Shown here one piece after another: positions 10,842-20,742 of a DNA stretch of 23,821 bases. Made by a program: the position numbers and the translations under genes. This DNA comes from Perkinsus marinus ATCC 50983 (lineage: Eukaryota > Perkinsozoa > Perkinsida > Perkinsidae). How positions within the stretch are numbered: position 1 is the first letter of the stretch; the number at the start of each line of letters is the position of its first letter. The stretch covers positions 141,814 to 165,634 of the forward strand of contig NW_003215828.1 of the NCBI RefSeq assembly GCF_000006405.1, in the 5' to 3' direction. The notes under the pieces were generated by a model. That model made no database searches. It was not told where the DNA came from and worked only from the letters and a program-made list of their open reading frames with translations.

Positions 10842-10884
10842 CTACAGCCAAGCGGTACCGTACTACGGTACCGCTTGGCTGTAG
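10842..10884. repeat. Perfect 21-bp-arm palindrome with one-base centre
   Basis: Left arm 10842-10862 (starts CTACAGCCAAGC), centre C10863, right arm 10864-10884 is its exact reverse complement. The bases just after (10885-10911) repeat parts of the arm such as GGTACCGC. It is too long to be chance and has no loop suited to an RNA terminator. Confidence 0.9.
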
Positions 10885-11130
10885 GTAACCTAGTAGGTAC
10901 CGCCTACAAGGAAACTGGAAATGTCCATATCGTTGCTATCGAGCCCGAGGGAATTGATAGCCTTGGTACCGGATTGGGGGCTCACCAGATGGCCCTAGAA
11001 GGGGTTGGGAATGTTGGTAAGCCATGGTGGAGCAGAGATGCAGGATGAAATGACCTAAACAAGGAACATGAATGACACGTCAGCCGCAAGCCACCCAACT
11101 ACAGGGTCCTGGCTCTCACACAGGACAACC

Positions 11131-11930
11131 AGACTACATAGAAGAACCGACCCACAAGACTACACCGGGAACGACGAGAGGAGAATCACGTCCAACAATC
11201 CTTATAATTCCAGCGGAAGAATGGCAGCTCTTCTTCGCATGAGTTGAAGAAGAGGATCTTCTGCCAGATAAGCCGTCGTTAGTCAACGGAGCATTATGAA
11301 GTTTTTGGCATTTATCAGTCAATTGCTGACACCCTTCAAGGATGATCCTTGGACGTTGTATTTGTAGACAGTAACAGAATGGCATTTTATCCGACATACA
11401 ACAAATGAATAACTCATACTAGGTAAATAGACTTACCGAGATCCGATAAATTAGCATTAAAGGCATTTAAAATTCAAATTTTAAATACATCAAGCTCAGT
11501 ATTAGTCTCAAATATAGATGCCTTCAGATTACGTATTTCCCGAGCAAACATAGGACCAAGTACGACGGAATAACACTAAATCGTCCACAGTAGCCTGGCT
11601 CAACCGAAAAGGTACGAAAGTGTATCAACTCGAAAATGACAATCGTAACCTACGAAGGAGGAACCGAAGTCCTGCGATCTAAGACAAATGTACTCAAAAC
11701 AGGATGTTCCAAGCAAGAGAAACCACAGATGGTAAAGGAACTGAAAACATGAATGTTGTAAATGATAAGACTGGATTACATTTACCTTCGATATTGCTCA
11801 GGAGGAATGCCTCCTTCTAAGGGCCTCAGACAAAATTTGCCTTAGACTGAGGTAGATTTTGTCCTTCGATGATGAAATATGCTGTACTCTAGATGTCGGA
11901 AATAAACAGAGTACATTTATATTCGACGAA
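11131..11930. other. Intergenic, AT-richer, no supported gene
   Basis: One 87-codon minus-strand reading (11134-11397) has no recognisable feature and may be chance. The region contains a 9-bp-arm hairpin (CTCTTCTTC/GAAGAAGAG near 11231-11257), a 10-bp-arm hairpin (ATTTAAAATT/AATTTTAAAT near 11465-11486), and nested inverted repeats around 11798-11870. Confidence 0.45.
11331..11350. repeat. Footprint-like module, one mismatch
   Basis: ACCCTT-C-AAGGAT-G-ATCCTT, one substitution in the first arm; both flanking bases (C11330, G11351) obey the rule. Implied target CATCCTTG. Confidence 0.65.
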
Positions 11931-12687
11931 TCTTCATTCTCTCGGAGAAATTCTCCGTATACCTTGCGTAAACAAGTTCCTTCGTAACGGTTAGAAGAAC
12001 AGTAGGAGCCGAAGTAGATGTGCTATCCGAGTGAACAAACGGATTGAAGGAAGTATCGTCAACAAAATAAATAAGCGAAGCAGATCTAGATTGCAGTCTT
12101 TTACTAAGTTGTTCAAGCGAATCTCTGTAGGGAAGATAGTTGAAGGCTAGTCGAATCACACGCCTAAGCTCGTGAATCTTTTACATCTCAAGATCGTTCT
12201 AATCTAATCTTTACATCTAATTACATTTTAAGATCTTTTTGTCTTAGGATTTTTCCAAATGAGAAGCCGGGTTCTTCAGAATAGAAGAATTGCATAGAAT
12301 TGCATATTTCGTCTCCAAAAGACTTAAAAATGGCTCGCAAAAAGTAATAATACAATCTTTTGAGTCGTAACGACTCAGTCGTTTAACGACTGATCATACC
12401 GTATGATTCATACGACATAGCGCTGTTAACTTGTTGAACTAGATTAACAACCTGCGAATCGATACCAATTTGCTCAAGTCTTTCAAATTACGGTAGAATA
12501 GATAGATGAACGATGTTTCAATACTGTCAAACTCAGCTGTGACAAAAGAACGACACGTATCAGCAGAAAAGGAGAACCCGCATCCGGGACGAAAGCTAAA
12601 TTCGCAATTTGCCGGAACCATAATCGTAGATATAATATTTAATACTTGAAAAACAATAGGTGAGGTAAGTTTATCGTATTTAGGCAT
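11917..12687 (-). CDS. Possible exons of an unrecognised minus-strand gene
   Basis: Two open readings on the minus strand look protein-like but I cannot join them. One (12439-12687) has VPANCEFSFRPGCGF and then ETSFIYLFYRNLKDLSK. The other (11917-12159) has YRDSLEQLSKRLQSRSASL and ends TENFSERMKIRRI with TAA. Both contain an L-S-K helix-like stretch. Between them lie AT-rich sequence and two footprint modules. They could be 3' exons of the secreted-protein candidate upstream, a separate gene, or chance; no family is recognised. Confidence 0.25.
11937..11956. repeat. Footprint-like module, one mismatch in an arm
   Basis: TTCTCT-C-GGAGAA-A-TTCTCC. The inner palindrome CGGAGAA-A-TTCTCCG is perfect with 7-bp arms; the outer first arm has one change and the left flank rule fails, so this is a weaker case. 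Confidence 0.5.
12287..12306. repeat. Tandem duplication of a 10-mer
   Basis: GAATTGCATA occurs twice without a gap. It is a local duplication with no other copies noticed. Confidence 0.8.
12363..12382. repeat. Excision-footprint module, exact (first of two adjacent)
   Basis: AGTCGT-A-ACGACT-C-AGTCGT, exact, with both flanking bases obeying the rule. It continues with TTA and a fourth arm ACGACT (12386-12391), so the inverted unit appears four times. Implied target GAGTCGTT. Confidence 0.85.
12394..12413. repeat. Excision-footprint module, exact (second of two adjacent)
   Basis: TCATAC-C-GTATGA-T-TCATAC, exact, with both flanking bases (A12393, G12414) obeying the rule. It begins two bases after the fourth arm of the preceding module. 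Implied target ATCATACG. Confidence 0.85.
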
Positions 12688-12715
12688 CTGAAGTGAAATT
12701 AAGGCAAATTGTCAA

Positions 12716-12730
12716 ACGGACTTAGTCCGT
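12716..12730. repeat. Single-base-centre palindrome, 7-bp arms
   Basis: ACGGACT-T-AGTCCGT is perfect; no third arm follows. Confidence 0.55.
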
Positions 12731-12934
12731 AGTTGTTGTCCATCGCATGATAAGGAGCCTGCGTTATATCTTCATACAATTTTTGTAATGCCATATGAAT
12801 ATTCCGAAGTTCATATAGTGTACTATGAGAATACTATTCCAATAGTCTCTGTAGTCTTAGTTTGACGATACTGCCGATGAGAACAAGGTTCCCGTGGATT
12901 CTCTTTACGATACAAAATGAAGTGAACATACTAC

Positions 12935-13586
12935 CTAGTGACGAATAGACTGGGTATCCAATGCAATACAGTTATCAGGGTGATCGCAAGCCTCCTCATC
13001 CACTTCACCTAAGCAGGGGGCGATCGTATTATCTCTATATGAAGGATAAGCATGGTGATGCAATGCATCAGGTAGACGATCCTTCCGAAGATCATCTGGA
13101 TACGATAATGCTGACCATAACTAGGCCATAAAGCTATAATGTACTCCGTCACAATTGAAATAGCATCATTGTACAGAGGAAACACACTTGGAAAATTATA
13201 ACCATTATTAAATCTTGTAGTGCTCTCTATTAAAATAATCGTGTGTGTCAACATAGACAACAAGTCAGGTGCTTTATACAGAATACATAACATATACGTA
13301 AAACATTGGAAACTTCTGATTGTAAAGCCTCACTTACTAAGCCGCTCCAATAATCTCCCAGCAAATGAGAAACACGTTTGATGAGTTTACCCTTACCAAA
13401 CCTTCTACCTAAGTTCAGACCGAGATCCGCAGCGCCATGATTAAGATCATCCGCATGCAAAAAACTTTGTAGAGTTAGTAGGGCGACAGCAAACCACCAA
13501 AACGTTCGACACCATTTAAAAGTGAACTTACGTTCGTGCAGCTGCTTGACCCCTCTTTGCGAGATGGGCGTGGATTCGACAGGCAC
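12935..13586 (-). CDS. Possible secreted or membrane-anchored protein (splicing unresolved)
   Basis: I do not recognise the family. On the minus strand an ATG at 13586 opens a reading with a strong hydrophobic stretch, FWWFAVALLTLQSFLHA, followed by ADDLNHG, like a signal peptide with an Ala cleavage site though with a long basic stretch before it. Downstream, 13153-13293 joins 13120-12935 in phase through a 32-nt intron (GTGACGG...CCTAG). The last exon reads LWSALSYPDDLRKDRLPDAL, a histidine-rich patch, and then an acidic segment with cysteines (APCLGEVDEEACDHPDNC), ending TAG at 12935-12937. I could not join the signal-like exon to 13293 in phase, so they may belong to different genes. Confidence 0.35.
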
Positions 13587-13589
13587 ACT

Positions 13590-14420
13590 AGTCTCCAGAG
13601 GGTTTGAGCTGAGGAGTCGTTGGCCAACCGAGATTGTGAGTCAAGCATCGATGCAAACTAACAGACGAAAAGCAGCTAAGGTTCACGCGGGTCGCAGAAC
13701 TTGGATACCCTTGGCTTGCAAGCTAGCTGGGATTTCCTGGGGCATAGGTAATGTCCCCGGCCGTCGCGGTTTCACCGTCGATAACAAACGTTTCAAACGT
13801 GGACTTCCTTGTTTCTGGAGGCGCCGAAAAGTGATTCCATGTACGTTCGCATAATTACAAGCTCCAATGAACTTTCTAATTAACTTCTTGGATTGAATAC
13901 GTGATCGAACGACCCGGACGTGCTGTGGGATATGAAGATAAGTACTGCTTGGCGACGGAGTCCTTTCAGGAGAGTAACAGGCGCGATTAGTGCATCCATC
14001 GAGAGACCGCGACTCTACTACTAAACGCGATTCACTAGAGAGCATGTTCACACTGAATCATGGCGAGGACAACGGGCAGATCCCGTCACTAGATCCTACT
14101 CTCCATTGAAGAATCTTCAGCAGGTTTCTTCCCCTCTCCAGCCGTTACTGAGCGGTGGAACAGATACCTGAACAGTTCGAGAGTTTGAGATTGTACTCAA
14201 CAAACGAACAAAGACCTGCAGTAAAGAATGTTGTTGCGACTGTCAGTGTGAGCCCACCCCATCAGGGACCCAAGAGAACAATGCCCTCCCGATTAACTCA
14301 CCGTTCGTTACGAGTAGCAACCATCCGGTTAAGCGTTAAAACTCTACTATAGAAGCTACATTCTACTTTAAAGCTGACGACGGTAATATGGACACCGTGT
14401 ACATATTATTGTCGTGAATC
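13590..14420. other. Intergenic region, no supported gene
   Basis: Overlapping open readings of 110-122 codons exist on both strands (13522-13854 plus, 13683-14051 minus), both basic and without recognisable features, so I cannot choose a real one. An imperfect 13-bp hairpin lies at about 14376-14416 (CGACGGTAATATG facing CATATTATTGTCG). Confidence 0.4.
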
Positions 14421-14423
14421 AGC

Positions 14424-14446
14424 AACACGTGTACAGTACACGTGTT
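14424..14446. repeat. Perfect 11-bp-arm palindrome, one-base centre
   Basis: Arms AACACGTGTAC and GTACACGTGTT around A14435. It lies just 3' of the AK7 coding region (minus strand). Its position might suit a terminator-like structure, but the family of similar palindromes in non-terminal places argues against that. Confidence 0.75.
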
Positions 14447-14500
14447 CATGTGCAATACAACGTAGGGTGCAATGGATCAATCGAATGTTCCCGGCATTGC

Positions 14501-17500
14501 TTATCGGAACGCCACTTTCCTTATGCAAGTGTTCGAAGATAGAACAAAAGAAAGACAACTCGAGGGAAGAACTCTCCGTGACGGAGACTCCGTCAGCTCG
14601 ACCGACTCGGCTAGGAAAGAAACTGCATCCTCTGGCGTCTTCTCGCAAGCTTCGATGATCCCCTCTCTCAGAACCGGCACGACGTTATCAAGGAGGTAAC
14701 TGACACAGCAATCCCCCAATTTGAGAGCCTCAGGACAACTCACTCGCGTAAACTTCTGCTATACTTCTCCAGAATTTGCTGTTCATTATCCCTCACTTGC
14801 TTCAGACGATCAGCCTCAGCACCTGACACGCATATGGACTGGACCGAGGAAACGGAAAGAAGTGAACGAGTGCGAATAGGTTACATCTCCTGATCTCGAT
14901 CTCAGCCGCCTCCTTCGCAAGAGCCTCCTCGCGGACGCGAGTCTGAGGAGCCGCGATGATTATCGATCAGCAGTGACCGAGGGCCTACCTCTGCTTCCTT
15001 CCTTCGGAGCTCCTCATGTTCCATCTCGATAGTCTTCGATTCTACCTCATCCCTTTTGGACGGAAGATAGTTGTACGGACCTGGTACACGTGATAAAGTC
15101 CATGGAGGTTTCGCGCTGCACGGAAAAGTTGTGCACCACGTCGAAGTTCGAACCCACCGCCTTACATCCATCATATTCGATACACTGCGCCATTATATCA
15201 ACAACATCATCAGCATCAACGCCGTCCACCTAGTACAGGAGATTGCGCACTAATCCGATACGAAATGGTCTACTCTGATCTCCCGACAGACCATCTGCCC
15301 GTCCAAAACACCGTTCAAGGCATCCAGGACCGTCACCTCACCATGACTCTCTATCTCCTTCCTCCTGAAATTAAGGTCGAGTAACTTGCCCTAGTGTCAA
15401 CCAATGACCAGACGAACATTATCATCTCAGACACTGGGCTGTGGGTGAGGCCCACAAAGTTACACCAGATCTCTAGGCGAAGAAGGATGGTGCCGATGAC
15501 GTGACCACTACCATCGATCGGCACGACGTTGAAGGTCCTCTACAGTGTTATGCGTTCCCGCCACGTCAACTTCAGCGAGGGTTTCAAGACGTGATCTGGA
15601 TTGAAAGATAGGAAGTACAGCTCGTTCCGTATACCTCACCTGCACGATTCAAGGTTGCTATCGAGTAGGAACGCCCATGCAGGACGTATGGCATCGTTTA
15701 CGATGAGCCTGAGGCCACCGTTCGAGCTTGCTCGATCCCAGCAGCGAATCGCGAACTTCCTCGGCGCCCCATCGTCTTCATTTTGTCCTTCAACTTCCTC
15801 GTCCCCTTCTGACGGTGTCATGAACAGCTCATGAGCTTCCTCCGCAGTACGTGGGAACCCATCGAGAACATAACTGTATTATGCACATACGCAGAAAGCT
15901 CGAACATGACGGCTCACCCTCTGAACTTGCAAGCGTTATCTTCCTCCAGCACATAGCGAACTGCTCGACATATCTGAGCAAACCCTTCAAGTACAAAACT
16001 CAAGCTGGTGAACTTCAGTACCAATTGTGCAGGGAGTCTCGGAGTGGAGCGAGGCGTCTGAAGCTTCTCCCACTGCTCAAGGAATGCAAGGTAAAATCTG
16101 ATCGTGATAGAAGAGTCCGTCATAGTAGAACTAGCATGCTCCGACGCCAATACAGTGGATAAACCAGAAGCTTATCCACAGAGCTCGTGGATGAGCTCGG
16201 CATACGAGCCCAGCAAATTGGATATCGTAAACTTGCCATACCGGTCCTTCTCAAGCAGAGAGTCAACATCCACTGCCTCTATCCCGTCTTCCTGGTTCTC
16301 CGGGTCAATCAGTTCCTTCACCTCCCTACCCCGTTTCAATGCTCCTTCGATAACAGGCCCAACGGTTATGTGTGCGAGGCGATAGCTGACACACGACGTC
16401 TCCGAGCCAGTTGGGCAAAGGTCCGCCCACTTCTCGGCAACCTTCGTCGCATAGAAAGATTTTCCTGAGGCTGGAGGTCCAATCAGAACTAACTTCAGCG
16501 GACGCAAGTTCCTCCAAGTGCAGAATCTGCGGGGATAGCTTGCCATCATTGATCGCTCACAACGCAGTGATTACTCTTCGATGAGCTTCTCAATGGCAGC
16601 CACAGGGCCCTCCTTACTCCACCAAGAGAATTCAGGTTGGTGCAAGAAATCCGACGCACGGAAACGAAGGTCAAGGAGGAAAGGCTAAAGCGAGGCAAAC
16701 ACTCAATCAAGTACTCCGTTGATGACGGATGTGGTTCAGAACGTGATGATAAATACACGGTGATGAGAATCAATCGAACAGGCATGCGCTCAGGACACAT
16801 GAGTAGAGGATCTGGTGTGGGTGAAACTCGCGAAACGCCGACTAGGAGAAGCCTTCCGCCGTTATCACATCCTACCTCACGCCCGTCAAGGCAAGCTACC
16901 GCTTGATCGCGCGAAATACTTGGAATCGGGACGCCGGCACCTATAAAGCTCATGTTGAATCGCGGAATTGCAACTTTCTCACCCAGGTGGTTTACGACGG
17001 CTGTGAGAATTCCCTTCTGGTCAGTGAAACTCTCATCAACCGCTACAATGTAACTGATGATGGAGAATGTGCGGTGCTGCAGCCAGGACAAGGAAGCCTA
17101 CGGCTGTTTTTCGGTTGCCGCAGATAAGTGCTTCACGCATCTGGCCAAGTCGCGTACCTTAAGCCAGGCGGTACGGTTCCGTGATCGGCGTCGATGAAAT
17201 TTCCGGGGTGATCCTCAATTCGGGAGTTAAATATGGGAGGAGAAACCTCCACGGTGGAGGCTCCACTGCGGAGATCTACAAACGTCCTTGGACCCATACT
17301 AATCTATCTGAGTCTCAGACTCTGAAGTAATGTACCCAAGAATCATCTACGAGTGAGGCCGTTTTCCGGCTCACATTCAACAGGACGAAAGGCCTTCAAG
17401 GTTTGTTGGAATGAAGGAAATGATACACTTCACCCTCTGGGCAGCTCAACAAGCTGTCCGCACTAGAAGGTAGCTTACGGCTCTATCCTACCACTGAATG

Positions 17501-18751
17501 TCCCACAAGATCGCACCTCAGAGGTGCGATCCCGAACTCTACCTTGTCGGCCCGGAATGACTCACGTGTAAAGTCGGTATGATGTTGTCGCCGTCGCCGA
17601 TGATTCTATGGGTCTCCTGTCCCAACCAGGCCGCACGAAAGTCGTCGTACCTACCATACATAAGCATAATCACTCAGCACTGACCACTCCTTCCTACAAT
17701 GCCATCTCACCGTTCCCGTAGAGTATCCCCGAGCAAACGACGTACCTACAGATTAATCAATCCAACCGACAAGTCGCGAGTGCATCCATGGTAGACCTTC
17801 ACAGTGTGTGTTAGTGCTCATGTGTTTCACACGGTGAGGTGGTGCTCTTGCCGCAACACGGAGGCCTCTCAAAGATTCAAGTTGAATCGTATTCCAGACA
17901 GAAGTGAGTGTTACCCCCGGAGTTACTCACGACGTAATGTTCTCCACGGAGTTCAATGATAGAGCTAACGTCTCCAGTGTTTTCCAACTCCAATAGCGAC
18001 TCGAAGGCACCCGTCTGCACCACTCGGCATCTGTGAATACCTCGACGCCATCCACTATGATCTAGCATGAGCATGCGAGGTAACTTTACGGGAAGGGTCG
18101 GTGTCGTGAACTGGTCCGCAGCGGAAGCATCATCGCGCGCTGACTCAGACACAGACGCTTCACCAGCATCTTCGTCGACCTAACATAGTCATCGTCATCC
18201 CCCGTGTAGTGATCAGAACGTACACTGCTTGGCTTGGTTTTTGCCCAGACCATTACGTTGGATATCAATATCAATACCTGTTGGACAAGCAACCCGAAGG
18301 ACAACGAAACTGAGTGCTACCAGCGGCTGATCTATCGGCTCCGACTTAAGTCTTCTTAACACAAAGTCAACCTCTTCAAGATCGCTACTGTGAAGATCGA
18401 ACCTATCAAATAATACACGTACAAGCTCACGGTGATGCCTTAGGATTGAAATGAATAACATACGTGTGCTGAGGGACACTTCCATGGGTCTGAACTTACA
18501 CAGCCAGTTGTGATTGAGCGGTAGCCTTGAGGATGTTACAGTGGTCTCTACGAGACACTATCCTCTTCACTGGCAGAGGGACCTGACCGATCCAGTCCGC
18601 GAGCGACGACTGCACGGTGAGCCGTCACCTGGCACTCCTCCCCTCCTTTTAGGGTAGCATAAATCCTAGTAGGTGTCTCGAGAATATTTTGCAGGTCAGC
18701 ACATAGCGCACTTCCAACGTAAGTATCGGCGTTATTGATGAAGATTCTCAT
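14501..18751 (-). CDS. AK7: Adenylate kinase 7 orthologue (flagellar AK with Dpy-30 motif)
   Basis: Exons I can place: 18751-18629, 18582-18500, 18468-18321, 18277 onward, 17745-17711, 17672-17566, 17157-17102, 17053-16876, 16684-16575, 16538-16431, 16385 onward, 15973-15918, 15873-15640, 15595 onward, one ending 14989, 14942-14885, 14822-14744, 14699-14501. The order matches AK7: an N-terminal Rossmann-like part (MRIFINNADTYVG, ISNVMVWAKTKP, YVVCSGILYG, IGDGDNIIPTLHVRDLAR, YIVAVDES), the kinase P-loop LIGPPASGKS, YRLAHITVGPVIEGA, YVLDGFPRTAEEA, an AGTH motif, a charged coiled coil, and a C-terminal Dpy-30 motif (YLLDNVVPVLREGI, TPEDAVSFLAES). AK7 balances ATP, ADP and AMP in motile cilia and flagella. 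Exons between about 18190 and 17750, 16208 and 16020, and 15512 and 15100 remain unresolved. A footprint module lies just after the Dpy-30 motif, so the last residues and the stop at 14501 are uncertain. Confidence 0.88.
14574..14593. repeat. Excision-footprint module inside the AK7 coding region
   Basis: CTCCGT-G-ACGGAG-A-CTCCGT, exact, with both flanking bases (T14573, C14594) obeying the rule. Implied target TCTCCGTC. It lies in the last AK7 exon a few codons after the Dpy-30 motif. Such a footprint adds 14 nt, which changes the reading frame. Confidence 0.85.
17247..17266. repeat. Excision-footprint module, exact, in an AK7 intron
   Basis: CTCCAC-G-GTGGAG-G-CTCCAC, exact. Left flank C17246 pairs with G17260; right flank T17267 does not pair with G17253. 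Implied target CCTCCACT. Confidence 0.8.
17509..17531. repeat. Perfect 11-bp-arm palindrome, one-base centre, in an AK7 intron
   Basis: Arms GATCGCACCTC and GAGGTGCGATC around A17520. It may be a hairpin opened 11 nt from its tip. Confidence 0.8.
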
Positions 18752-19112
18752 TCGGTTAGGATGCGAACGCTGCAGATCGGCTGGTTAACTGGAGCGCCAA
18801 CAGGACTTAGCATGGCCAGATTAATATGGTAAATCCCTGAGCACTCGTGCTCTCCAGCGAAAAGATACGCCCGTTTCAGATTATTTCATACAACTTCGCT
18901 TGTCTCCGAAAACTTTAGGCCTGTTCAAGGGTGTAATCCCTCAACTGAGCGCATTTACACAGCAGCATTATCGCGCCAACGACGGGGTCCAGAAGAGAGT
19001 CGACTCGACTCCCTTCTCTTGGCTCGACTCAGTCGATCCGAGAGACGAGGATCTGAAGAATAGGAACTTCCTACTCTGTAGGTCCTCATTTGATTCTTCC
19101 TACTAGGAAGAC
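18752..19112. other. Divergent intergenic region
   Basis: Lies between the AK7 start (minus) and the next plus-strand gene, so it may act as a shared promoter region. It contains perfect one-base-centre palindromes at 18997-19011 (GAGTCGA-C-TCGACTC), 19024-19036 (TCGACT-C-AGTCGA) and 19095-19111 (TCTTCCTA-C-TAGGAAGA). An open reading at 18900-19106 may be part of the following gene. Confidence 0.45.
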
Positions 19113-20075
19113 TGGAAGGGTTGAGCTTGGAGGTAGAGCAGCAGTCCAACTTGAGGATCACTGGCCTTGGACCTCGACTGGGCTCGGTGAGCCGGAGATA
19201 CCCTGCCGTCAGTCTGCCGCAGACCCATCCAAGTGAGTATTGTTGTGTCCGACAAATGTGTCTGACCAGTCACAATCAGATCTAGTTCGCTGAATAAGAA
19301 AGATTATGATGATTTGCTGTTTGGCATGACTAAGTGTCTCAGATTACGTGATACTTCTCGTTTCAAGAGAAAAAAGGTACACTTTAGGTTAAGGAGCAAG
19401 TGCTTTTAAAGCCTGCCCAAGGCTTCTTCGTTACCCTCCATTTCACGCTCCTAAGTCTTCTCAATTCTCAGTGCACCTCATGGGCCCTCATAACCAGTAT
19501 TAGGGGTACTCGAGTTGCACATAACCCGTGAGGAGAGACGCAGGAAAATAGCTTGGGTGCTGGATCATGCCGCTATCAGGGATGTTACCATTGCACCTTC
19601 ATCCTTATCAATAGCTATTCGTGTAGAGTGCTGCGTATCCGCTATGGTCGCTACTCGGGATGCAGCCGACAACACTTCGATTGTAATTGTACTGCGCGAG
19701 TTTTGAGTCAAGACGCTCAATACTCTTGACGCGCTGTACCCTAATATGTTGAGGGTGCTTCAAAACCTCGTGAGCGTGAATACAAAGAAGTCCGTTTTGG
19801 GTGGGAGTTTCGCGCCAATACGGCCAACATCATGATTAATAGACACGCCAAAACTGAGTCCTTTTCGTGGTGCGTGGAGAAAGTTATGATCGTCTCAGAC
19901 GCTCACGGTGCAGGGTCACCCAGACGACTATCCGGATTCTCTTAAGAGAACTGCAGCCCTACGGTTTTTCGACACGCTGACATGTGATGACTCTCGTAAT
20001 GGAGGTCCCGTTTTTTCGTTTTTGATAGTCCAGGATCAGGTTGACGTAGCTGAAAATTTCATACGCCCAGGTTAG
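19113..20075 (+). CDS. Unrecognised multi-exon gene, incomplete model
   Basis: The family is unknown to me. Two early exons join in phase: one ending at 19232 (ELGGRAAVQLEDHWPW, then a GLGEPEIPCRQSAADPS stretch) and 19280-19376 (LNKKDYDDLLFGMTKCLRLR, then DTSRFKRKK), through a 47-nt intron. Later protein-like pieces on the same strand are about 19515-19700 (RRKIAWVLDHAAIRDV), about 19710-19830 (TLDALYPNMLRVLQNLVSVN), and a last exon 19899-20075 (VQGHPDDYPDSLKRTAALRF, ending VAENFIRPG and TAG at 20073-20075). I could not join these in phase. The gene converges with the peptidyl-tRNA hydrolase gene, leaving 110 bp between them. A start codon further upstream, near 18900, is possible. Confidence 0.5.
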
Positions 20076-20185
20076 ATTCCCCGCAGAGTCGTTTCTCCCA
20101 AGTATGTAGTATTCCGTCACAGAGCATCACCGAACAGCTCATCCCAACTGTGTTTTAACAACCCCTCGAACACCAAGTCCACTCA

Positions 20186-20678
20186 TCACCGAAGCAACTT
20201 GAGATTTCTAAAGAAGCCTCCGACACAAGACTTGTACGCAGGAGCAGTGGCGAGAGCGGTTGGGATATCCTCTGGTTGCTCTATCCACAGCTTATGGGCA
20301 ATCTTAGCCGTCGTGAGCTCCTACAGACGAAGGTTGAATGGCAACAGAGACTTGCACCAGTGAGTCAGGCCTACTACTACCTCGGATAGACCACGGAGAG
20401 TTGCCTCGTCATCAGCCTTCAGCACGCACTTCGTCATATTGTCTATATCGGATAGGTACTTCACTGTATTGGGGTCATTCATACTCTCGAAAATTGCCGC
20501 GGTTGATGCATGGCAAGCCTAAACGATAACCACATGGTACTGAACCAATTCCACTGGGCGTTACCTGAGCTATGATAGCTCCTTGATTCCACACTTTCTT
20601 ATCCTTCATGAGATCCTTTCGTACTACCACATACTGGACGAGGTAGTCCTCCACTGACGGCTCAGTGCTATCAGTCAT
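20186..20678 (-). CDS. PTRHD1: Peptidyl-tRNA hydrolase, PTRHD1 type (PTH2 fold)
   Basis: Three exons, 128 aa, all in phase 0: 20678-20565, 20518-20381, 20320-20186; introns are 46 and 60 nt. The protein has the PTH2-family strand VQYVVVRKDL, then GAIIAQ joined across intron 1 to ACHAST (family consensus AQxxHA), then KCVLKADDEATLRGLSE, and the PTRHD1-type ending HKLWIEQPEDIPTALATAP followed by KSCVGGFFRNLKLLR. The family cleaves peptidyl-tRNA to recycle tRNA; PTRHD1 itself is a divergent branch whose activity is less clear. The ATG at 20676-20678 is chosen because it is the first ATG in frame; length fits the family (about 130-140 aa). It converges with the unknown gene ending at 20075. Confidence 0.93.
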
Positions 20679-20742
20679 GAACACAATACCCTACCAACCG
20701 TCCTATCTCAGTTGCCGAGCAACGCTACTTCAACGCAAATCT

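Larger units (their letters stand above)
9154..11130. other. Intergenic region rich in short palindromes
   Basis: About 2 kb upstream of the phosphoglucomutase start with no gene I can support; open readings are short and lack domains. The first 200 bases should hold that gene's promoter. The region carries many short inverted repeats, mostly with a single-base centre: 9362-9382, 9544-9558, 9711-9727, 9840-9854, 10021-10035, 10700-10714, 10782-10803 and 10842-10884. The 10-mer ATCAATTTCG recurs at about 9909 and 9961, with a shorter copy near 9937. Confidence 0.6.
17158..17565 (-). other. Oversized AK7 intron with palindromes
   Basis: This 408-nt intron splits the conserved LH|VRDLAR segment in phase 0 (donor GTGAGTC, acceptor TTAAG), so its borders are firm. 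Resolved neighbouring introns are mostly 36-50 nt. It contains the palindromes at 17509-17531 and 17310-17322 and the exact module at 17247-17266. Confidence 0.85.

Noticed and set aside
10842-10884. Bacterial-type intrinsic terminator
   Set aside because: The DNA is eukaryotic, there is no T tract, and no gene ends nearby.
13522-14051. Overlapping basic open frames on both strands
   Set aside because: Neither has a recognisable motif or a splice-consistent extension.
16546-17091. Single 181-codon exon of AK7
   Set aside because: Its middle and end do not match AK7; the family sequence is recovered only by splicing 17053-16876 to 16684-16575 with a shift of frame.
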